64,000 nucleotides of DNA from Astropecten irregularis (taxonomy: Eukaryota > Echinodermata > Asteroidea > Paxillosida > Astropectinidae), in assembly GCA_963971285.1 (NCBI GenBank), contig OZ020257.1:14832602-14896601 (forward strand). The letters run 5' to 3'. Positions 59,601 to 64,000 of this stretch are shown here, piece by piece; within the stretch, counting starts at the first letter, position 1, and each line of letters starts with the position of its first letter. Below the pieces are notes generated by a model. That model was not told where the DNA came from. It ran no database searches and saw only the letters and a list, made by a program, of their open reading frames with translations. The position numbers were made by a program, and so were the translations under genes.

Positions 59601-60834
59601 ACTCACCGTATTCATCCACTTTGAAAGTTCTCTCAATTCTCTCGTCATCACGGACAACGACAATCTTCCACTCCCCGAGGGGAGGGTCTGAGCTCATGGG
59701 GACCTCCATGTCCAGCAGGCCATCCTCACTGGACTGGTCCAGCCACTGGGCAACCCGAATTTTGGACGGCGTCTCCACCCAAATATCTGCAACCTTTGAA
59801 AGAAACAGACGTGGCTTATAAAATTGAGCAACAGGATCAATTTAGACACAAGATCAATGAAGAAACAAAAAGATACAAAATATTCTATGATTTAGAAAAT
59901 TAGAGAAGTAAAACTTACTGCTGTGGGGTCCGGTTTGAATTCCTTGTCCAGTGTTAGTACTCGAAACATCACTGTAATGCAGGGAATGGAAAATGACAAT
60001 CAGGGCATTGTGAAGTTTACAGGCCTTAAATAATGGATCACCTGAAATATTTTAATGAATTTTTACAGAAATTATTTGTCAATTTGACATCTCAGTGCAG
60101 TCCTTTAAGGTATTTCTTAAATATTTGATTATATATGCAACAGTATATATGCAATTGTAACTCTGATGGCAATAAAAACATAAGAATCAACTTGATTGGT
60201 CAAATGGTAACCAGGAAATGTGTAACAGATCATTTGATTGGCCAGAAGTAGGCATATCCTTACCTGGCTGCCCTGGCTTGTAGATAGGCTTGTCTGTTTG
60301 CACGTAGGTTTCTTTCCCTGTCTTGAAAATGACGACCTTCTTGTCATCCGTCAGTTCCGTCTCAGCTGCGGATAACCGCTTCATCTGTACACTCAGAATA
60401 ACTGTCTTAGGGTACTCATCGAAGCTGGGTACCTACAAGTCAATCAACAAGGTCAGAGTTTGATGAAAGTCAAAAACTGTACCCACAAGTGGGTAAAACA
60501 CAAACGAAAAAACTTTTCAACTAGTGATGTTTGAAACAACGTCATCATAGAATATGAAATGCTATCTCTTGAAGGGGAAAGGTCTTACTTCAGAAAGTAA
60601 GCCCCCTCTCCGTGGGGACTTCAATTGCAATTTTGACCTACCTCAACAGACGTACAGGCTGTATCAAACTCCACACTGAACGATGGTGAACGAGAAATCT
60701 CAGTGACGTTGTTCTCCATGAATGCTAGCGTGACCTCTACCGGTTCCTCTGTGCCTGTGATGGTGATGCAGATCGACTCCTCCTTTCCGGCAAAGAGTGT
60801 CTTCGGCGACACAGCTAGGTACCCAAATGGGCTC
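34413..60834 (-). CDS. Alpha-2-macroglobulin-type thioester protein with PEVK repeats, EGF and NTR tail (5' end missing)
   Basis: Secreted thioester-containing protein of the alpha-2-macroglobulin/complement superfamily, which traps proteases or covalently tags surfaces. Thirty-nine exons join in frame to about 2,564 codons. Order: MG1-MG7, CUB and thioester domain, receptor-binding (MG8) domain, about 53 copies of a 15-residue Pro/Glu/Val/Lys unit, Thr-rich linker, EGF, Thr-rich linker, two EGFs, C345C/NTR domain, stop at 34413-34415. No six-cysteine anaphylatoxin is seen. The first exon (phase 2) begins SPFGYLAVSPKTLFAG, which aligns just after the signal peptide in alpha-2-macroglobulin. 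Probably only the signal exon is missing, beyond 60834 or outside the window. Exons are listed in the block entries below. The body is certain as a family; orthology to A2M, CD109 or C3 is open. Confidence 0.93.
35331..35460 (-). mobile_element. tRNA-Thr-like element, copy 2
   Basis: Intron of the thioester gene. Minus strand: AGAGCGCCGGT, a loop with GGT, and GGTTCGAATCCCGCT, then the TTCACTTTTCAATGA arm. It is degenerate. Confidence 0.55.
35650..35812. repeat. Short tandem repeat, CAACAAGTCAAC-like
   Basis: Irregular 8-12 bp units in the intron between the third EGF exon and the NTR exons. Confidence 0.75.
35883..36008 (-). other. Thioester protein: EGF module 3, calcium-binding type
   Basis: 126-bp exon, phase 1-1, beginning DVDECLTENVC, the usual calcium-binding EGF start. 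Six cysteines; the NLPGTYDCNC segment is typical, with the aromatic Tyr in place. Confidence 0.9.
36768..36893 (-). other. Thioester protein: EGF module 2
   Basis: 126-bp exon, phase 1-1, same size and cysteine spacing as EGF 1 (TLFPDVCGDGTCVDD), so the two probably arose by duplication. Confidence 0.88.
37204..37220 (+). repeat. 17-base G run
   Basis: Homopolymer of 17 G, just past the donor side of the exon at 37273-37341. It can form a G-quadruplex and is prone to length error. Confidence 0.85.
37273..37341 (-). other. Thioester protein: Thr-rich linker exon 2
   Basis: 69-bp exon, phase 1-1 (TTLPPTTTVTQ), with acceptor and donor in place and frame kept. It repeats the character of the exon at 38230-38292 and contains an NVT glycosylation motif. 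Confidence 0.75.
37485..37610 (-). other. Thioester protein: EGF module 1
   Basis: 126-bp exon, phase 1-1. Six cysteines spaced C-x6-C-x4-C-x13-C-x1-C-x10-C, an EGF-like pattern. No Asp-x-Asp-Glu calcium motif at the start. Confidence 0.88.
38079..38155. repeat. Dispersed repeat with GGATCGGTTTGTG start
   Basis: Truncated copy of the repeat at 16642-16790. Confidence 0.5.
38230..38292 (-). other. Thioester protein: Thr-rich linker exon 1
   Basis: 63-bp exon, phase 1-1, encoding a Pro/Thr/Val segment (PTTVPTTTTEP) that is a likely mucin-type O-glycosylation site between the repeats and the first EGF. Confidence 0.8.
38861..41296 (-). repeat. Giant coding exon with about 53 PEVK-like 15-residue repeats
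   Basis: 2,436-bp exon of the thioester gene, 811 full codons without a stop, phase 1 at both ends. It starts with the last receptor-binding strand (DLAISDSLEFVCEE) and continues with a 45-bp unit coding DPTIKPEVPPVEPEV or DPSAKPDKPPVEPEV. The KPDK form dominates the first half and the IKPEV form the second. One unit is shortened (SAKPVVEPEV). A two-residue QV insertion recurs three times. Composition (Pro, Glu, Val, Lys, Asp) resembles titin PEVK segments, predicting an extended, possibly elastic or hydrated linker. The complementary strand is open too, only because the unit length is a multiple of three. Confidence 0.92.
41761..42003. mobile_element. Inverted-repeat element rich in GAGTGAAA/ACTC words
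   Basis: Intron of the thioester gene. Ends CTCTCTAAATGCAAAAGAGT and its complement, with TA on both sides. A second copy is at 57805-58053. A TA target would fit Tc1/mariner-type elements. Confidence 0.65.
42363..42490. repeat. Dispersed repeat with GGATCGGTTTGTG start
   Basis: Copy of the repeat at 16642-16790, ending close to exon 42545-42710. Confidence 0.5.
43064..43210. mobile_element. MITE, GATCGATCGTAACTCGAG family, CTG duplication
   Basis: Ends GGGTCGATTTCACC and GAAATCCACCC. CTG at 43061-43063 and 43211-43213. Confidence 0.75.
43986..47041 (-). other. Thioester protein: thioester domain
   Basis: Exons 46833-47041, 46201-46407, 45601-45675, 44898-45057, 44353-44570 and 43986-44198 (the last also carries CUB strands). 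The thioester motif GCGEQN is encoded at 46968-46985. A histidine in CHKAMAGG (codon 46213-46215) lies 111 residues after the thioester Gln. That matches the catalytic His of C3 (about 113 residues), where alpha-2-macroglobulin has Asn. The domain shows alpha-toroid helices (TWLTAYVLKSYGQA, TAYVLLALTEYL). Confidence 0.93.
45818..46060. mobile_element. MITE, GCTGCTTAGCAC family
   Basis: Ends GGGCCAATTTCATAGAG and CTCTATGATACTGGCC. CAG on the left, AAG on the right. Confidence 0.65.
47281..47550 (-). mobile_element. tRNA-derived SINE
   Basis: Same family as 16860-17165, with GGTTCGAATCC B-box and GGGCAAGACGCTTTG body, in the intron before the thioester-motif exon. Confidence 0.7.
47889..50181 (-). 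other. Thioester protein: MG7 and first CUB part
   Basis: Exons 49950-50181, 49289-49430, 48747-48853, 48316-48367 and 47889-47981. LPYSIIRGEEVTIKATVFNYL is MG7; VRRKLLVEPEGIQHEYS is the typical lead-in to the CUB domain in alpha-2-macroglobulin and CD109. Confidence 0.88.
49036..49172. mobile_element. Foldback of two tRNA-like 3' halves
   Basis: Arms of about 55 bp (49036-49090 and 49117-49172) are inverted copies. Each holds GGTTCGAATCCCGCTCCAGT-type sequence and the GTTC...TTTTCAATGA tail, around a 26-bp centre. Confidence 0.75.
50264..50402. mobile_element. MITE, GATCGATCGTAACTCGAG family
   Basis: Ends GGGGTTGATTTCACC and GTGAAATTGACC. Flanks CCG and CTG, one mismatch. Confidence 0.7.
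50600..50815 (+). repeat. Dispersed repeat, inverted copy of 17605-17815
   Basis: Shares long blocks such as GCCAAGGGCGCCCATGAAAG with the copy in COPS2 intron 5. Confidence 0.6.
52059..52132. repeat. Tandem repeat, unit about 24 bp
   Basis: ACCATGGCGATACCATAGAA units, about three copies, in an intron of the thioester gene. Confidence 0.75.
52490..52612 (+). mobile_element. SINE head
   Basis: TGGCTCATTGGTATGGCCA and GGTTCGAATTC boxes, then GCCATGGGCTAGTGGTG, cut off after GGGCAAGACGCTTTGG. Opposite orientation to the other copies. Confidence 0.65.
52862..53016. mobile_element. MITE, GATCGATCGTAACTCGAG family, CAG duplication
   Basis: CAG at 52859-52861 and 53017-53019; ends GGGTCAATTTCAC and GTGAAATCGATCC. 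Confidence 0.75.
53615..53826. repeat. Tandem repeat, unit about 20 bp (TTGGTCAGAAACACCTGCGA)
   Basis: About ten imperfect copies in an intron of the thioester gene. Confidence 0.85.
54901..55043. repeat. Palindromic repeat with GGATCGAAATATGTC arms
   Basis: Arms of about 70 bp pair almost throughout (AGTTAGGAGGGTCTGAC ... GTCAGGCCCTCCTAACT). Half-copies occur near 5250, 28698 and 50870. Confidence 0.8.
55366..55660. repeat. Dispersed repeat, copy of 14163-14465
   Basis: See the entry at 14163. It lies in the intron before exon 55081-55323. Confidence 0.55.
56813..56963. mobile_element. MITE, GATCGATCGTAACTCGAG family
   Basis: Ends GGGTTGATTTCACC and ATGAAATTGACCC. CAG on the left, AAC on the right (decayed). 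Confidence 0.65.
57805..58053. mobile_element. Second copy of the GAGTGAAA-rich element
   Basis: About 90 percent like 41761-42003. The left end is altered (CTCTCTAAGTCTAAATGC). Confidence 0.65.
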
Positions 60835-61012
60835 CTTTAAGGTTAAAAAATCACAGAAAACCACGAAAGTTGAATGGATATGCTTAGATGCCATAAAGGA
60901 AGGTTGATACAGAAACAAGGGATTTAGTACAGCAATGAAGAATAGGCCTACAGAGTACAGAGGTGGTTGAAGAACATTTGGACAAAGTTTCAACTAGAAG
61001 ATTATGAAATAG

Positions 61013-61725
61013 AGGCCCAGGCTCCGGCTCTGTCATATACTGCAAATATATGTTATGGTTTTGTATTGAAGCTGAAGCTCTGTTTTCCCTTTCAAACTAG
61101 AGAATCTAATTCCCAACAGCAGCCAAAAGCCTCTAAGGGGCCGTCCATAAAGTACGTACGCACGAAGGGGGGGAGGGGGGGTTGTTACCGATGCGTACGC
61201 CATGCGTACAGGGGGGGAGGGGGTGTTCAGGCCAATGCGTACTGTACGCAAACGAAAATTTTGCATAGCATTATCGCGCGAAAAGAGAGGTAAAAACGTG
61301 AAAAAAGCACTGGGATTGTTTTGTTTTTTCCTTTTTGTTCTTATTCAACATGATAAAAAATAGTAAAATTCATCTGTTAATGTATAAAAACCTGTTAAAA
61401 TTTAGTCATTCATTTCAGAATTTGAAAGTGACGTCCCAATAACGGTACCGGCCCGGATTACGGTGACATTTTAATGATGCTAAAGCAAGGGACCACGAGA
61501 AGTGAAAAACCTAATGTGGAATGCGTATGCGTACAGGGGGGGAGGGGGGGTTGGTACCACTGCATACGCCATGCGTACAGAGGGGGAGGGGGGGTCAAAA
61601 AAGTCGGCATTTCGTGCGTACGTACTTTATGGACGGCCCCTAAGCCTATTTTTATACCCATTTAGAATGGATTCAAGAAATGGAGCCTGAGCCGAAACCT
61701 GAGCCTGAGCCGGAGCCTCAGCCTC
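61013..61725. mobile_element. MITE with GGCTCCGG-type ends, interrupted copy
   Basis: Outer parts match 18205-18398. The middle is occupied by the element at 61137-61640. Confidence 0.7.
61137..61640. mobile_element. Harbinger-like MITE, TAA duplication
   Basis: Inverted ends GGGGCCGTCCATAAAGTACG and its complement, flanked by TAA (61134-61136, 61641-61643). G-runs and GCGTACGC words are repeated inside in both orientations. A TWA-type target fits PIF/Harbinger. Confidence 0.8.
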
Positions 61726-64000
61726 CATTTCATAAACGTCCTATGAGAGGGATGAGGAATGAATTTATTATAATAGTTCTGACTCTCTACAAATTACCAA
61801 ATTGGAAAAAGACCCATTAAATTAACACTGGACTTGTTACTGATGTGTAAACCCATGCAGTTTTAACACTCTTTGAAACTCTTAATAAATTTCAACAATA
61901 TGTTTGATACAAGTAGGCCTAAAGCAAAAATGATCACAAACTACAACTGGTTTAATGATGTAGTACCCAATGTATATAGCTACACCAAGGTTAAGCCCCA
62001 AGAACCAGAAGTTACAACTTGATAGCAAATCTTGATTACCCATGACATGATCTAACAGTAACAGCCAGGCCATACACAGAAACCCAGATGTTTTTTTCCA
62101 CTAGGACTGATGGGGTTAATGCATGTTCTGCATGTGCCTTGCATGGTGCAAGATTGGGCAATCCATGACCAGTCTCATCAATCAGAGGGGGGAGGGGGAG
62201 GGGGTCCATAATTGGTCCACTGCTGGTTCCCAAGGGCAACTGTGAGGTGTGTCACTGCCCTGCAATTATATGTAATCGCCCATGAGTCCCAACAGCACAG
62301 CACCATGTGAGGTCAATCAATGTCATCTGCAATTGCAGGTCATCAAAATTTTATTTCTCAATTTCCTAAAATTAAATTACCTGCATGGCTCAACTTCGTT
62401 CACTCTGTTTTACAACAATTCATTGCTACAAAATATGAATGTCACTACTTTGTGGAGACAAAACAACATCATTCTTCCATGCTGTTTGTGAATGAATCTG
62501 TACAAAAAAGGTGCTATTTTTTAACAGACTGGAGGCTTTTGACTCAACATTCGGGATGGTGTGCTCTGGCAATTTTGCTACCCATGACGAACTTAGTGGT
62601 ATTTTCAAAGAGTTTGTCAGCATTAGGCCAATCTGGAATCAAATGGACTTTCTCATTGCAACATGCTCCACTGCCAAAAACAGGGGAAATCGAACAGGAG
62701 ATTTCAACAAAGTGGAAACAATGTAGGGCCTACTTTATATGTAGGTCTAAAAGTGTAGATAAGTCCAAGCAAATTGCTGAAAATTGCTGATACCAAAGTT
62801 TTGTCGCCCAGAGATAAAAAATGCCAAGGGTATGCCTGTGACTCAAGTCATACTCATTACATCTATCATGCTGAGGCTGACCATGAAAAATGTCTGTTCA
62901 CGTTTGACTCAAAATGTCACATTCAATTATGAATCACGCAGCTTTCTTAGTCCTCACAAAAGTACAAGGAATGCAGTCCAAGAAGGCCATTGATTCCCTT
63001 CATTTTTCTCAGTCATTGAGAACTGGGAAAAAGGCACATGGATTTATTAAGTCTATCAGCATGTGTCACCTTGCATGAACCCTTGACCTGTACCTCCACA
63101 AGACAGGAGCTGCATACCACACATTACCACAGTCTCCACAGGGGGAGTGGATTCATAAACCATGCATATAACCACACAAACCACACTGAGGTATATTGTG
63201 ATATTCAGGATACCACACTTACCAGGTTAGGGTTAAAACGTATTCCAGTGCAATTCTCAATCAAGTTCCGTAGGCCTAAATGTGTTTTAATATGAAGCAA
63301 ATGGTAAGCATTGTTTTGCTGACTGATTTTTACATAATACACATTGTTAATGGGTTCTCAAACAGGGAACCCTGTGGGTTGGAAAATCAAAAACGGAACA
63401 AAACGTCTATAAAAATTTAGGCCCTACTGAATCCAGGAATTTGGTAGATAGGCCTACCCAATGTGTTTAGGTGTTTCTCATTGGGCAGCTAGACGGGAAT
63501 GAGTATTTGGCTCCAAGGTTTAGTAAACAGTAACAAATATTATGCACTGACACTGCAGTATCATGTGGTAATATGAGCTGAGTGTAAAGCCTCACACCAG
63601 AAGAATCAAGAATTGTCATGAAAGCTGATAGAGTGTGAGTTTATGCCTCTGGTAAATCATGGAGGAAGAAATGTAGCTCTGGCTGGATAACACAAGAGCT
63701 GTAAACTGACCAGAGGACTAGGGGCCTATAAAATGACCATGAGAGTGTCCAGGGGTGTACAAATGACCATAGAGGGATGACTGGACAACAAGTCAATGAC
63801 CACACATTCTTTATTCAGTACCTAGGTGCATGCTAGGTGTAACCATAAATGATCTTGGAGAGACTAAAAAATCCAATTTAATCACACCATTTGGGGTTTA
63901 GGGGTTGGATAGTCCATAGTCAAACCATGGAGGATTTCCTCCATGATCAAACCATGGAGCTGGCTTCTTCACTCCACACATACTGTACATCATTATTACC

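Larger units (their letters stand above)
56584..60834 (-). other. Thioester protein: MG1-MG3 exons
   Basis: Exons 60642-60834, 60264-60432, 59919-59971, 59607-59793, 58675-58759, 57440-57554 and 56584-56710. MG2 is marked by YVQTDKPIYKPGQPV, the most recognisable alpha-2-macroglobulin signature. VDEYVLPKFEI opens MG3. NFT near the end of the block is a potential N-glycosylation site. Confidence 0.9.
60835..64000. other. Upstream region of the thioester gene, no exon recognised
   Basis: Should contain the promoter or first intron. No ATG-led signal peptide with a phase-2 donor was found. A good donor-like site at 63223 (GTAAGTGTGG on the minus strand) has no usable ATG frame before it. The region holds the nested element at 61013-61725. 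Confidence 0.5.

Noticed and set aside
62320-62790. 156-codon plus-strand frame
   Set aside because: No recognisable domain and no splice support; composition looks like chance.
63223-63295. Signal-peptide exon of the thioester gene
   Set aside because: Good donor at 63223, but the only frame of the right phase has a stop 13 codons upstream and no ATG.

Overview
The window is animal genomic DNA. Genes are split by introns with GT/AG borders, spacing is wide, and the introns are packed with short inverted-repeat and tRNA-derived elements. The proteins are clear metazoan orthologues: COP9 subunit 2, a SHIPPO-repeat sperm protein, CKS1, LSM6 and a thioester protein. Gene content plus repeat style suggest a marine invertebrate deuterostome, most likely an echinoderm. 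That assignment is inference; no species-specific marker was recognised.

Layout. 1-7818: repeat-bearing DNA with a 0.9 kb minisatellite, leading into one terminal coding exon (+) of an unrecognised gene. 8.0-11.9 kb: non-coding, several inverted-repeat elements. 11897-22145 (-): complete 12-exon COPS2, 443 codons. 22507-24442 (+): complete 4-exon ODF3-like gene, head to head with COPS2. 27679-29829 (-): complete 3-exon CKS1. 30582-32498 (+): complete 3-exon LSM6, head to head with CKS1. 34413-60834 (-): 39 exons (about 2,564 codons) of a large secreted thioester protein, probably lacking only the signal-peptide exon. 60.8-64 kb: no gene recognised; a nested transposon.

The main find is the thioester gene. 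It has an alpha-2-macroglobulin-type body with an intact GCGEQ thioester and a complement-style catalytic histidine. Its tail is unusual: the exon carrying the last receptor-binding-domain strand runs on into about 53 in-frame copies of a 15-residue Pro/Glu/Val/Lys unit. That is followed by two short Thr-rich linkers, three EGF modules and a C345C/NTR-type domain, on exons that all begin and end in phase 1.

The second theme is mobile DNA. By eye I resolve non-autonomous elements with 3-bp CWG duplications (a large set sharing GGG-type ends), other 3-bp duplications, TTAA, an 8-bp and a 9-bp duplication, and two kinds of tRNA-derived element. Several are nested. A short CTCF-like motif occurs only at the two head-to-head promoter regions.

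COPS2 (nuclear deneddylation complex), LSM6 (RNA processing) and CKS1 (cell cycle) are housekeeping genes. ODF3 is expected in sperm tails and the thioester protein in body fluid or matrix. No operon-like logic links them beyond the shared promoters. All coordinates were read by eye; exon borders were checked by reading frame and codon count.
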